Shown here: positions 27,692-37,112 of the stretch, piece after piece
How positions within the stretch are numbered: the first letter of the stretch is position 1
How the letters are laid out: every line of letters begins with the position of its first letter
DNA from: Pseudomonas sp. B33.4
GTDB taxonomy: Bacteria; Pseudomonadota; Gammaproteobacteria; Pseudomonadales; Pseudomonadaceae
DNA length: 64,000 bases
Direction of reading: 5' to 3'
Assembly (NCBI RefSeq): GCF_034555375.1
Contig: NZ_CP140706.1
Coordinates: 3,029,001 to 3,093,000, forward strand
Program-made: the position numbers and the translations under genes
Notes under the pieces: model-generated
Database searches by the model: none
Told to the model about the DNA's origin: nothing
Seen by the model: only the letters and a program-made list of their open reading frames with translations

Positions 27692-29362
27692 TCAGCTTTT
27701 GATCATCTCCCGCACCTTGGCGGTCAGCAGATCGAAGGTGAACGGTTTGGTGATCATCTGCATCCCCGAATCGAGGAAGCCGCCACGCACTGCTGCGTGC
27801 TCGGCGTAGCCGGTGATAAACAAGACTTTCAAACCTGGCCGATATTGTCGGCCAACCTCCGCCAGTTGCCGGCCGTTCATGCCCGGCAGGCCGACGTCGC
27901 TGATCAGCAGGTCGATGCGCTGCGCCGAGTTCAGAATCGGCACGGCGCTGTCGGCATCGCTGGCTTCGACAAAGGCATAACCCAATTCACCGAGCACCGC
28001 GCAAACCAGCACGCGCACGGCTGGGTCGTCCTCGACGATCAGCACGGTTTCGCCGTCCAGCGCGTCCGGGGCCTGTTGAACAGCGGAGTCGGGACTGGAC
28101 AGTTCTTCGCCGCGAAAGCGTGGCAGGTAGAGTCTGACCGTGGTGCCTTCGTCGATTTCGCTGTCGATCGAGACATGCCCTCGGGACTGCTTGCTGAAAC
28201 CGTAGATCATCGACAGACCGAGGCCGGTGCCCTGGCCGATCGGTTTGGTGGTGAAAAAGGGATCGAACGCGCGGTTGATGACACTTTGCGGCATACCGCT
28301 GCCGTTATCGGTGACACTGAGCATTACGTAATCACCGGGTTCAAGATTGCTGTAGGCCTCGGTGAATTCACGCTTGAGCACCTGATTGCTGGTCTCGATC
28401 ACCAGTTTGCCGCCGTCGGGCATGGCGTCGCGGGCATTGATCACCAGGTTGAGCAGGGCACTTTCGAGTTGATTGGGGTCGGCCTCGGCGACCCACAGTT
28501 TGTCGTTGAGGCGCATGTCCAGTTGAATGCTTTCGTTGAGGCTGCGTTGCAGCAACTCACCCATCGACAGCACCAGGGTGTTCATCTGCACGGCTTTTGA
28601 GTCGAGCGATTGCCGGCGCGAGAACGCCAGCAGACGGTGGGTCAGACTGGCAGCGCGATTGGCCGAAGTCACGCCCAGATCAATCAGGCTGTCGAGGTCA
28701 TCCAGACGTCCACGGGCCAGGCGCCGACGCAGCAACTCGAGGCTGCCGATGATGCCGGTCAGCATGTTGTTGAAGTCGTGGGCGATACCGCCAGTGAGCT
28801 GGCCGACCGCTTCCATTTTCTGCGACTGGCGCAGCGCTTCTTCGTTATGCCGCAGTTGTGCGGTGCGCTCTTCGACCTGTTGCTCAAGGGTTTCCAGTGT
28901 CGACTGCAAACGCCGCTCGCTTTCGCTCAGATCGACCAGCCGGTCGCGCGCCTCGTATTGTCGTCGTCGGCCACGCAGTGCGGCTGACACCATACTGACC
29001 AGTGTTGCGGGATGAAACGGCCGTTCAAGAAAGCTTACGTTGCCCAGCAGATCGCTCAGCCGCGAAGAGGGGCCTTGTTCCTGACCGCCGTGATGGGTCA
29101 GCAACACAATCGGCAGATCCGACCAGGCCGGTTGCTGTTCAAGGTGCAGGAACAGCGCTTCCAGTTCCGGCCCGCGCAAGGCTTCGGCGGCGACCAGCAA
29201 CAGACCGGCACCCAGTTCGAGCTCCGAGCACAGCGCACCCAGAGTTGGCGTGACGACTCCCGCGTAGCCGACCTCGTTGAGGATCATCAGCGCAATCTGG
29301 CTGTCGCGACCCACGGGCGCCAGAATCAGCGCCCGTTCGGCCAGCGGCACCTGAACCGTCAC
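27692..29362 (-). CDS. Hybrid histidine kinase with degenerate N-terminal receiver
   Basis: A soluble 556-residue protein. Residues 10-130 have the length and hydrophobic pattern of a receiver but lack the acidic pair (ALILAP), the phospho-Asp (LLLVAAEAL) and the Lys (FLERPF), so this is a pseudo-receiver. A coiled coil (about 140-180) leads to HisKA with [11 protein letters not shown] (His195), an HATPase domain with [10 protein letters not shown], and a complete C-terminal receiver ([18 protein letters not shown]). The GTG start overlaps the TGA of the KaiC-like gene by four bases, so the two are translationally coupled. A kinase paired with KaiC recalls KaiC-SasA of cyanobacteria, although the domains differ. 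Confidence 0.9.
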   Translation of the reverse strand: MTVQVPLAERALILAPVGRDSQIALMILNEVGYAGVVTPTLGALCSELELGAGLLLVAAEALRGPELEALFLHLEQQPAWSDLPIVLLTHHGGQEQGPSSRLSDLLGNVSFLERPFHPATLVSMVSAALRGRRRQYEARDRLVDLSESERRLQSTLETLEQQVEERTAQLRHNEEALRQSQKMEAVGQLTGGIAHDFNNMLTGIIGSLELLRRRLARGRLDDLDSLIDLGVTSANRAASLTHRLLAFSRRQSLDSKAVQMNTLVLSMGELLQRSLNESIQLDMRLNDKLWVAEADPNQLESALLNLVINARDAMPDGGKLVIETSNQVLKREFTEAYSNLEPGDYVMLSVTDNGSGMPQSVINRAFDPFFTTKPIGQGTGLGLSMIYGFSKQSRGHVSIDSEIDEGTTVRLYLPRFRGEELSSPDSAVQQAPDALDGETVLIVEDDPAVRVLVCAVLGELGYAFVEASDADSAVPILNSAQRIDLLISDVGLPGMNGRQLAEVGRQYRPGLKVLFITGYAEHAAVRGGFLDSGMQMITKPFTFDLLTAKVREMIKS

Positions 29363-30861
29363 AAGGTCTCTTCCTGAAGCAACGGATTGCTCGCGCCGAG
29401 GTAAGTCGGTACGCCGCGCAGTACGCCCTGAAAGGCTTCCAGCGGTTCGCCGATGGTCATGCCTTGCGTGGAAATGCGGTATTCACGAATGGTCGATTCG
29501 TGGCTGCCGGTACGTTTCTTGATGATGGAAATCGCCCGGCGGACTTTGCCCAGTGCTTCGAAGTAGCGCAACAGAATCACCGTGTCAGCCAGATAAGTAA
29601 TGTCGACCGGCGCCTGCATGTCGCCGACCAAACCATGCTGGGCGACCGTCATGAACGTCGCCGCGCCTTTGCGGTTCAGGTACAGCAGCAATTCGTGCAT
29701 GTGCAGGACCAGCGCGTTCTCTTCCGGCATCGCCGCCTGATAGCCATTGATGCTGTCGATGACCACGGTTTTGATCTCGCCCTCATCGACACAGCGCCGG
29801 ACGCGATGGGAGAACTCGCCCGGCGAAAGCTCGGCGGCGTCGACCTGCTCGATCAACAGATTGCCGGTAGCCTGCAACGCCTTGAGATCGATGCCGATGT
29901 TCTTCATGCGTTCGAACAGCAGGCCGAGCTCTTCATCGAAGATAAACAGCGCGGCTTTTTCGCCACGACCCACGGCAGCGGCGGCGAAGATCATCGAGAT
30001 CAACGATTTGCCGGTGCCGGCAGGGCCGAGAATCAGCGTGCTGGAACCGGTCTCGATACCGCCGCCGAGCAGTGCGTCCATTTCCGCGATGCCGCTGGTC
30101 AACTGCAAGCGTGCATAGTCGCCGCGGTGTTCAGCCGCCACCAGCCGCGGGAACACATGCACGCCATCGCCCATGATGGTGAAGTCGTGAAAACCACCGC
30201 GATACTTCTGCCCACGGTACTTGACCACCCGCACGCGTCGCCGCTCGGCGCCATAGTTAGGGGTCAGTTCCTCCAGACGAATCACCCCGTGCGCAACGCT
30301 GTGCACGGTCTTGTCGAGGGACTCGGTGGTCAGGTCGTCAAGCAGCACGACGGTGGCGTTATAGCGCACGAAGTAATGCTTGATCGCCAGAATCTGCCGG
30401 CGATAGCGCAACGAGCTTTGTGCGAGCAAACGGATCTCCGACAGGCTGTCGAGCACGACTCTCGTCGGTTTGAAGCGCTCGACCGCCTCGAAAATCTGCT
30501 TGGTGGCTTCGCCCAGCTCCAGGTCGGAGGAGTACAGCAGACTCTGCTGGTGTTCAGCATTGAGCAGGCTTTCCGGGGGCGTCAGCTCGAAGATCTTGAT
30601 GTTGTCATCCAGCGTCCAGCCGTGGGACAACGCCCCTTGCCGCAGTTCGCGCTCGGTTTCCGAGAGCGTGATGTACAACGAGCGTTCGCCGGCTTTCGCG
30701 CCGGCCAGGAGAAAATGCAAAGCGACCGTGGTTTTGCCGGTTCCGGGTTCACCCTCCAGCAAGAAAACATGACCGCGAGACAAACCACCGGCGAGGATGT
30801 CATCCAGACCCACAATGCCGGTAGCGGCTTTCGCACTGATCAACTCGTTAGAAGTAGACAA
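29359..30861 (-). CDS. KaiC-like double RecA-fold ATPase
   Basis: A 500-residue KaiC-family protein with two tandem ATPase domains. Walker A motifs are GEPGTGKTT (Lys43) and GPAGTGKS (Lys285). A catalytic Glu is visible in LDSLSEIRLL of the first domain. The C-terminal segment GSHESTIREYRI is typical of the family. No kaiA or kaiB is visible, so it is not a cyanobacterial clock; non-cyanobacterial homologues are linked to stress adaptation. The TTG at 30861 has GAGGG 6 bases upstream and is preferred, although an in-frame ATG at 30876 is possible. It is coupled to the downstream hybrid kinase. Confidence 0.9.
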   Translation of the reverse strand: MSTSNELISAKAATGIVGLDDILAGGLSRGHVFLLEGEPGTGKTTVALHFLLAGAKAGERSLYITLSETERELRQGALSHGWTLDDNIKIFELTPPESLLNAEHQQSLLYSSDLELGEATKQIFEAVERFKPTRVVLDSLSEIRLLAQSSLRYRRQILAIKHYFVRYNATVVLLDDLTTESLDKTVHSVAHGVIRLEELTPNYGAERRRVRVVKYRGQKYRGGFHDFTIMGDGVHVFPRLVAAEHRGDYARLQLTSGIAEMDALLGGGIETGSSTLILGPAGTGKSLISMIFAAAAVGRGEKAALFIFDEELGLLFERMKNIGIDLKALQATGNLLIEQVDAAELSPGEFSHRVRRCVDEGEIKTVVIDSINGYQAAMPEENALVLHMHELLLYLNRKGAATFMTVAQHGLVGDMQAPVDITYLADTVILLRYFEALGKVRRAISIIKKRTGSHESTIREYRISTQGMTIGEPLEAFQGVLRGVPTYLGASNPLLQEETL

Positions 30862-30993
30862 AAAATGCCCTCTCATGACTAGGGGAAGCGAGGCCGTCGA
30901 CTGAATCGAACGGCCTGATTAACTTGACCCTTTGGCGTGATGGCAGTTCCGAAATTCCTTGCGGGATGTGTCGAACGAGCTGTCGAAAGTGCT

Positions 30994-32049
30994 TCAGAGA
31001 CCTTGTTGCAGCGCCGGATCATCCGGATTGAGCTGCTCCAGCTGTGCCAACAGAATCTGCACATTCTGCAGTTGGCCGCTTTCTTTCCAGTAATTGATCA
31101 GCAAGACCCGCGCCTTGCGGTCCGCAGGGTGACGCTGGACGATTTCCTGCAACTGCTTCTGCGCCGCTTCCAGTTCTTCGGCGCTGTGCAGGGTGGTGGC
31201 GAGGTCGTAGCGATAATCCTTGTTGTCGGGCTCAAGCTCGACGGCTTTGGACAAACCGAGCAGGGCGTATTCACGCTGATCGTGGTGCAACAGCCAAAGA
31301 CCCAAGGCATGTTGCAGATAAGCCGAGTCAGGTTGTGCCTTGAGTTGCTGGCCCAGCAGTTGCCGGGCGGCGTCGGTTTGGCCCTGGCGATCGAGGACAT
31401 CGATCTGCATCACCAGCGCAGGCAGATTGCCGGGCTCCAGACGCAATGTGTTGTCGAGTGCGACCTGCGCCTCTTTGAGTTCAGCGTTGTGGATATGCAG
31501 GCGAGCCAGTTGCGCGTAGTTGGCGGCGCTTTCGGGCTGCGCCTTGAGTGTCTGTTCCCAGCCATCAATCGCTTGTTGCAGCGGTGCGAAATACAGACCC
31601 AGTTCATCCGGCGTCAAGCCCAGCAGGGCGTTGATCGCGGCAAAACGCACGGTTTGATCTTCATCTTCGAGCATCGGCCCGAGCAACAGGCTGCGTTGTC
31701 CGCCCGGCACCAGTCCCACCACGCTTTTTATCGCCGCCAGCCGTACTTCGGGGGCTTCGTTCTGCAGGTCCGTATCGGCCAGTTTCAGCGCTTGCGGGCT
31801 CGGGTAGTTGGGCAGCTCGCCGTGCAGCCACACGCGTCGTTTGACCGAGATGTCCGGGCGGCCCAACTGTTGATACAACTGACGCGCCGCGCCCGGCTCA
31901 CCCGTGCGCGCGGCATTCAACGCTTCGCTATAGCCATGCTTGATCGCGTCGGGAATGACCGGGGCGGTGCTGCGCACGGACAACCAGGCCACGCTGATGA
32001 CAAGCACAAGGCCCAGGCTGATAAGCAGGTAGCGGCGAGACTGAGGCAT
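30994..32049 (-). CDS. Membrane-anchored tetratricopeptide repeat protein
   Basis: A 351-residue protein with an N-terminal membrane anchor (YLLISLGLVLVISVAWLSV). A helical-repeat region rich in TPR signatures follows (for example NYAQLARLHIHNAELKEAQ, LQHALGLWLLHHDQREYAL, YRYDLATTLHSAEELEAAQ). The middle segment PEVRLAAIKSVVGLV and TVRFAAINALLGL resembles HEAT repeats. It probably acts as a periplasmic protein-interaction scaffold. The start at 32049 begins the anchor and has GGAAA upstream. It stands alone between kaiC and the efflux operon; partner unknown. Confidence 0.75.
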   Translation of the reverse strand: MPQSRRYLLISLGLVLVISVAWLSVRSTAPVIPDAIKHGYSEALNAARTGEPGAARQLYQQLGRPDISVKRRVWLHGELPNYPSPQALKLADTDLQNEAPEVRLAAIKSVVGLVPGGQRSLLLGPMLEDEDQTVRFAAINALLGLTPDELGLYFAPLQQAIDGWEQTLKAQPESAANYAQLARLHIHNAELKEAQVALDNTLRLEPGNLPALVMQIDVLDRQGQTDAARQLLGQQLKAQPDSAYLQHALGLWLLHHDQREYALLGLSKAVELEPDNKDYRYDLATTLHSAEELEAAQKQLQEIVQRHPADRKARVLLINYWKESGQLQNVQILLAQLEQLNPDDPALQQGL

Positions 32050-32208
32050 GCAGGTTTCCGAAACAGGCGTACTTGAGCAGAGCGGCAAGCTTCGGTCAGC
32101 TCGGCCCACGAGTCAAACCCTGTGCATGCGAATCGCCCTACACGCTGTGTCGACTCAGTTACCCGTCAGGCTTTCGATGCAGTGTCTACGCTTGCAGAAG
32201 TCGTTTCG

Positions 32209-34356
32209 ATGAGTGTGCCCATGCAAGCCCTGTTCAATTATTTCAAGGCAGTGATCCACCCCGGTCAGGCCGTTCTGCTGTTTGCCCTGCGAACCATTGC
32301 GGCGGGGTTGCTGACATTGTATCTGGCGTTTCTGTTCGACCTCGATCAGCCCAAGTGGTCGATCATGGCGGTGGTCATTGTCAGCCAGCCGCTGGCCGGT
32401 ATGGCGCTGGCGCGCAGTTTCGGTCAGGTGATCGGCACGACCCTCGGAGCGGCGGTGGCGGTGTTGATCATGGCCATTTTCCCCCAGGCGCCGCTGCCAT
32501 TCATCACCACCCTGGCCCTGTGGCTGGCGCTGTGTACGGCCGGCGGCACGTTGCTGCGTTACACCAGTTCGCAGGCGTTCGTGCTCAGTGGTTACACGGC
32601 AGTGGTGGTGGCATTGCTGGCGATTCCGGATCAGGACGGTACATTTCTGCTGGCGGTTACCCGCGTCACCGAGACCTTGCTGGCCGTGGTATGCGTCTGT
32701 GTGGTCAGTCTGCTGACGGCTCGCCCGCAAGCCGTGGCCAAGGGATATTTCGCCAAGGTTGATCAGGTGATCAAACTCGCCGCCAGCCACGCTGCGGCGG
32801 TGCTGCGTACGGAAGAAAGCGAGGCCGAGTTCCAGCGCCGGCAAATGCAGTTGCTCGGCGAGATCAGCGCACTTGAAGGCTTGCGGCGGCACTTGTATTT
32901 CGATGCGCCACGTTTGCGCAGCGCAAACAATCTGGTGCTGTTGCTCGGCAATCAGTTGATGTTGCTCACCTCGCGGCTGACGGCTTTACGGCATCAGCGG
33001 CAGTTGCTCACCGAGCGCTGGGAGGGCGATCTGCCACTGGCAGTCCAGCGACTGCGCGCCGAAGAACTCGCGGTGCTTGATCAATTGGCGGAGCAGGGGC
33101 GTTCGGTATCGGCCGATGCGCGTCATCGTTTCATCACATTGCAGAAGCAATTCGATGACCTGGCCTATGAGGCCGAACAATTGACCGAGGACATGAGTGC
33201 CACGCTGCGTTCCCTCGCTTGGGCGTTGCGCTGGGAGCAGGCGCGGCTGCTGCAACAACTCGAACAGATCCTTGAGTTGAGCGATGCCATTCAGGAAGGC
33301 AGGGAAGCCAGTTGCCTCTATCGCGGTCAGGCGAGCCCGCTGCATCTGGACTTCACGCTGGCGTCGATGAATGCCATCCGCGCTTTCACTGCGTTGCTGG
33401 TCGCGGGGCTGATCTGGATCGAAACCGCGTGGGACGGTGCCCGTGGCGGGATGATTCTGGTGGGCATCCTTTGTTCGCTGATGGCGACGTTCCCGCGCCC
33501 CTTGCTGGCAGCGCAGAGCTACGCACGGGGGTTGGGACTGGCGTTGCTGGTGTCGGCGCTCTATCAGTTCATGCTGGTGCCCTCGATCAGTGACTTCGAG
33601 CCGCTGGCGCTGATGATCGCGCCATTGTTGTATGTCATCGCGGTGGGACTGGCGAGCCCTGCGACAGCCGGTATCGGCATGGGACTGGGCTTGTCGAGCT
33701 TCCTGATGATCGGCCCGCAGAATGTCGGTACCGGGCAGAACACCGCCATTCAATGGTTCGAGTTTGCCGGCGCCTATGTCAGCGCGGCGATGCTGGCGTT
33801 GATCGTCTACGCGTGGATTTTCCCGTTCCGCCCGGCGCTGCGAATTCGCCGTTTGTACAACGAAGCACGCGAACAGGTGTATGCCTTGAGCAAGTTGCCG
33901 GCCACCGATGAACAGCAATTTGCCTTCGAAAGCCGCATGGTCGATCGCCTGACCAGCATGCTTGGCCTGCTGCCGGCGGTGAACAGCCGCGCCATGCAGC
34001 AACTGTATGAGATCAGCCTGGCCTGCGTAGCACTGGGCGTAGCGATACACCAGTTGCGACAACAGGCACAGCACAACGCGCTGCTGACGGACACCTTCAC
34101 TCAGCGCCTGTCTTCGGCATTGCGCAAGACCGGGCGTTTTGTGGCCGGGCGCCAGGATGTTCAACTGGCGCCCTTGCTCGACACGCTGCACGCATTGGGC
34201 GACGAGCTGGATGAGCTGCACGTCGCCAGCCATGAGCATGTGTGGTCGCTGTTCCGTATGCGCGTGGCCTTGTTGATCGTCGTGTCATTTCTGCAGCGCC
34301 ACGGTGAAACCCTGCAGCGTTCTGTTCCGGTAGGAGAAGCAGCCCTTGCCCATTGA
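32209..34356 (+). CDS. FUSC-family transporter (AaeB-like aromatic acid efflux pump)
   Basis: An inner-membrane protein of about 715 residues with two membrane blocks, one near the N-terminus (AVLLFALRTIAAGLLTLYLAF onward) and one near the middle (AIRAFTALLVAGLIWIETAWD onward). Each block is followed by a long cytoplasmic helical domain. This is the FUSC/AaeB architecture. Together with the small DUF1656 protein and the HlyD-type adaptor it matches AaeB-AaeX-AaeA efflux systems for aromatic carboxylates. The start could be 32209 or the ATG 12 bases later. Substrate is inferred from family only. Confidence 0.85.
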   Translation: MSVPMQALFNYFKAVIHPGQAVLLFALRTIAAGLLTLYLAFLFDLDQPKWSIMAVVIVSQPLAGMALARSFGQVIGTTLGAAVAVLIMAIFPQAPLPFITTLALWLALCTAGGTLLRYTSSQAFVLSGYTAVVVALLAIPDQDGTFLLAVTRVTETLLAVVCVCVVSLLTARPQAVAKGYFAKVDQVIKLAASHAAAVLRTEESEAEFQRRQMQLLGEISALEGLRRHLYFDAPRLRSANNLVLLLGNQLMLLTSRLTALRHQRQLLTERWEGDLPLAVQRLRAEELAVLDQLAEQGRSVSADARHRFITLQKQFDDLAYEAEQLTEDMSATLRSLAWALRWEQARLLQQLEQILELSDAIQEGREASCLYRGQASPLHLDFTLASMNAIRAFTALLVAGLIWIETAWDGARGGMILVGILCSLMATFPRPLLAAQSYARGLGLALLVSALYQFMLVPSISDFEPLALMIAPLLYVIAVGLASPATAGIGMGLGLSSFLMIGPQNVGTGQNTAIQWFEFAGAYVSAAMLALIVYAWIFPFRPALRIRRLYNEAREQVYALSKLPATDEQQFAFESRMVDRLTSMLGLLPAVNSRAMQQLYEISLACVALGVAIHQLRQQAQHNALLTDTFTQRLSSALRKTGRFVAGRQDVQLAPLLDTLHALGDELDELHVASHEHVWSLFRMRVALLIVVSFLQRHGETLQRSVPVGEAALAH

Positions 34357-34546
34357 TTTCGAGATCGGCGGCGTCTACCTGCCGCCCATTGCCCAGGCGT
34401 TATTGTTGGCCATACCGATATTCATGGTGCTGGACTGGGGGTTGCGGCGCCTGGGTGTATTGCGTCTGGTCTGGCATGAAGCGCTGTTCGAAGGAGCCTT
34501 GTATGCCTGCGTCTGTGCCACGTTGATTTTGCTGATGGGAGCCTGA
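34346..34546 (+). CDS. Small membrane protein of the DUF1656/AaeX family
   Basis: A 66-residue protein with two hydrophobic helices (PIAQALLLAIPIFMVLDW and LYACVCATLILLMG) and the typical opening PIDFEIGGVYLPP. It uses a TTG start overlapping the end of the transporter gene by 11 bases, with GGAG about 10 bases upstream. Proteins of this family accompany FUSC efflux pumps; their exact job is not known. Confidence 0.88.
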   Translation: MPIDFEIGGVYLPPIAQALLLAIPIFMVLDWGLRRLGVLRLVWHEALFEGALYACVCATLILLMGA

Positions 34547-34550
34547 TGCC

Positions 34551-35495
34551 TTGAAAGTGTTATTCACGCGATTGATCACGCTGGCAGTGGTGTTGCTGGC
34601 GATCGTGCTCGGCTGGTTTGCCTGGGAGCATTACACCCGCGCGCCGTGGACTCGCGATGCCCGGGTGAGAGCGGATGTGGTGACGCTGTCGGCTGACGTC
34701 TCCGGGCGCATTGTCCGCCTCGCGGTGCAGGACAATCAGCATGTCGACAAGGGCCAGCTGCTGATGGAGATCGACCCGGCGCGTTACCGTCTGGCGGTGG
34801 AGCATTCGCGCCGCGAGGTGGAAGTGGCCAAGGCAACGCTGGGGCAATCGCAAGCGGCCATCGTTGCCAGTGAAGCCTTGCTCAAACAGCGGCAAAGCGA
34901 AGAACGTCGGCGGCGCACGCTCAAGCAGGGTTTCGCGATTTCCGGGGAAGAATGGGAAAAATCCAGTACCGATGTGGCGGTGGCTCAGGCCGACCTGTTA
35001 CGCAATCAGGCCAATCTCGGTCTGGCCGAGGCTAACGTGCAACTGGCGATTGCCGCGTTGACCCAGGCCGAACTGGATTTGCAGCGCACCCGTGTCGAAT
35101 CCCCGGTCAGCGGCTATGTCACTAACCTGCTGACTCGCGAAGGTGACTACGCAGTAAGTGGCGGCGCCTTATTGGCGCTGGTTGACAGCGATTCGTTCTA
35201 CATCAGTGGTTACTTCGAAGAAACCAAGCTGCCACGAATCGTGGAGGGTGATCGGGTTCGCGTTCAGTTGATGAGCGGCGAAATCTTCGGCGGCACCGTG
35301 CAAAGCATTGCCTTCGCCATTGCCGACCGGGAAAACGCGCCGGGCAGCCGGTTACTGGCCAACATCAACCCGAGTTACACGTGGGTAAAACTGGCACAGC
35401 GGGTGCCGGTGCGGATCGAGATTGATGGTGACTACGCCGGCAAGAACCGCCTGCGTGCGGGCACCACAGCGACCGTCACCGTGCTGGAAAACTGA
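34551..35495 (+). CDS. HlyD-family periplasmic adaptor (AaeA-like)
   Basis: A 314-residue membrane fusion protein with an N-terminal membrane anchor (LITLAVVLLAIVLGWFAWE), a biotinyl-lipoyl segment (VVTLSADVSGRIVRL and DNQHVDKGQLLMEID), a coiled-coil hairpin (about 75-170) and the beta-barrel domain. It would link the FUSC pump to an outer-membrane channel. The start is a TTG four bases after the DUF1656 stop. No outer-membrane factor belongs to this operon; the nearest, oprN, is transcribed from the opposite strand. Confidence 0.9.
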   Translation: MKVLFTRLITLAVVLLAIVLGWFAWEHYTRAPWTRDARVRADVVTLSADVSGRIVRLAVQDNQHVDKGQLLMEIDPARYRLAVEHSRREVEVAKATLGQSQAAIVASEALLKQRQSEERRRRTLKQGFAISGEEWEKSSTDVAVAQADLLRNQANLGLAEANVQLAIAALTQAELDLQRTRVESPVSGYVTNLLTREGDYAVSGGALLALVDSDSFYISGYFEETKLPRIVEGDRVRVQLMSGEIFGGTVQSIAFAIADRENAPGSRLLANINPSYTWVKLAQRVPVRIEIDGDYAGKNRLRAGTTATVTVLEN

Positions 35496-35499
35496 TCCC

Positions 35500-35583
35500 T
35501 GTAGGAGCTGCCGCAGGCTGCGATCTTTTGATCTGCTCTTTTAAAGCAAAGTCAAAAGATCGCAGCCTGCGGCAGCTCTTACA
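35500..35583. repeat. REP doublet, family B
   Basis: Inverted arms of the same family as 9298-9381 and 27596-27680 (GGAGCTGCCGCAGGCTGCGA and complement). It lies between the end of the efflux operon and a terminator shared with convergent oprN. Confidence 0.88.
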
Positions 35584-35608
35584 GAAGAGGGTGTGATTTT
35601 CGAGGCAT

Positions 35609-35648
35609 AAAAAAACCCCGCGACCGAATGATACGCGGGGCAAAAAAA
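35609..35648. terminator. Bidirectional rho-independent terminator
   Basis: Stem CCCCGCG / CGCGGGG (35616-35622 with 35634-35640) is flanked by A runs on the left and on the right. It can therefore terminate both the plus-strand efflux operon and the minus-strand mexEF-oprN operon. Confidence 0.85.
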
Positions 35649-35690
35649 TTGGTTGGTTGCGGCCAACCAAAGGAGCTCTTTAACAATCGA

Positions 35691-37112
35691 TTACTTGCTG
35701 GCGACTGTCTCCGGTTGCCAGCCGCCGCCAAGGGCTTTGTAGATCGCAACGATGCCGCGATACAGGTCGACTTCGGCCTGGGCCTGACTGTCTTCGGCGT
35801 TCAGGCGTTCACGCTGGGCGTCGAGCAGCACGAGGAAGTCAGTCGTACCCTCGCGATAGCGGATTTCAGCGAGGTCGGCAGCCTTGCGGCTCGATTCGCT
35901 TTGACGGATCAGCGAGATCAGGCGCTGCTGACGTTTGCCGTAATCGCTGAAGGCGTTTTCCGACTCTTCCAGTGCCAGCAGTACTTGTTGCTCGTAAGTC
36001 GCCAGTGCGCCTTCGGCATCGGCATCGGCGCCGCGCAAACGGGCACGCACGCTGCCAAGGTCGAACGCCGCCCAGGTGATGCTTGGGCCGAGTGCCCAGG
36101 CGTTGGCCGCCGAGGAACCGATCTGCGAACCACGTCCGGCGGTCCAGCCGAGGAAGCCACTGAGGCTGACTCGTGGGAACAGATCGGCTTTCGCCACGCC
36201 GATGCGCGCCGTGGCCGAAGCCAGTTTGCGTTCGGCGCTGAGAATGTCCGGGCGACGCTGCAGCAGTTCGCCCGGATCACCGATCGGCAAGGCCTTGGCA
36301 ATCGCCGGCAAGTCTTTCGGGCTCAGATCGACGGTCAACTTGTCCGGACGCTCACCGAGCAGGGTAGCGATACGGTTTTTCTGCCGAACCTGTTCCGCCT
36401 GCAATTGCGGCACGCTGGCTTCGACCGAGGCCAGACGGGCGTCGGCACGTTCGACATCGAGCTGATCGCCAACGCCGGCATCACGCAGGCTGATGGTGAT
36501 CTTGCGCGACTCCTGCTGGTTGTTCAGGTTGGCCACGGCGATTTTCTCGCGCAGCTGAGCGCCACGCAGTTGACCGTAAGCGTCCACCAGTTCGGCAATC
36601 ATGGTGACTTGCAGTTGATACAGGTCGGCTTCGGCCGCTTGCTGGTCGGCGTCGCTGGCTTCCAGATTGCGCTGGATGCGCCCGAACAGATCGAGTTCCC
36701 AGGCCATGTCCAGGCCCAGATCATAGCGTTCGCTATTGACCCGGTCGGTGGTCTGGCCGGGAATCTGGCCCTTGCCCAAGTCACTGCTGGCGCGGCTGGT
36801 GATGGTCGGCATCGCATCGTTGCTGGCATCGTCGCGGATTGCCCGGGCGGCTTTCCAGCGGGCGAACGCCACGCGCAGTTCACGGTTGCCTTGCAGCGAT
36901 TGGGTCACCAACTGGTTGAGGGTCGGATCGTCGAATTGCTGCCACCAGATGCCTTCGAATTTCGAACGGTCGAAGTTCTTTTGCCCGGCGGCGCCGTCGG
37001 TGACGGCCGTGATGTTGGCCGCCTCCGTGGCTGGGGTCTTGTAGTCGGGGCCGACGGCGCAGGCACTGAGGGCCAGCACCAGCAGACTCGGCAGGAAGAC
37101 TTTCAGACTCAT
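35691..37112 (-). CDS. oprN: Outer membrane efflux channel OprN
   Basis: TolC-like outer-membrane lipoprotein of the MexEF pump. The 473-residue product has a lipoprotein signal ending in ALSAC (Cys18) and two repeats of the outer-membrane efflux domain. Its segments (WWQQFDDPTLNQLV, RVNSERYDLGLDMAWELDLF, ALPIGDPGELLQRRPDI, YREGTTDFLVLLDAQRE) match what I recall of P. aeruginosa OprN. Its start overlaps the mexF stop by four bases, so the operon order is mexE-mexF-oprN. Confidence 0.92.
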   Translation of the reverse strand: MSLKVFLPSLLVLALSACAVGPDYKTPATEAANITAVTDGAAGQKNFDRSKFEGIWWQQFDDPTLNQLVTQSLQGNRELRVAFARWKAARAIRDDASNDAMPTITSRASSDLGKGQIPGQTTDRVNSERYDLGLDMAWELDLFGRIQRNLEASDADQQAAEADLYQLQVTMIAELVDAYGQLRGAQLREKIAVANLNNQQESRKITISLRDAGVGDQLDVERADARLASVEASVPQLQAEQVRQKNRIATLLGERPDKLTVDLSPKDLPAIAKALPIGDPGELLQRRPDILSAERKLASATARIGVAKADLFPRVSLSGFLGWTAGRGSQIGSSAANAWALGPSITWAAFDLGSVRARLRGADADAEGALATYEQQVLLALEESENAFSDYGKRQQRLISLIRQSESSRKAADLAEIRYREGTTDFLVLLDAQRERLNAEDSQAQAEVDLYRGIVAIYKALGGGWQPETVASK

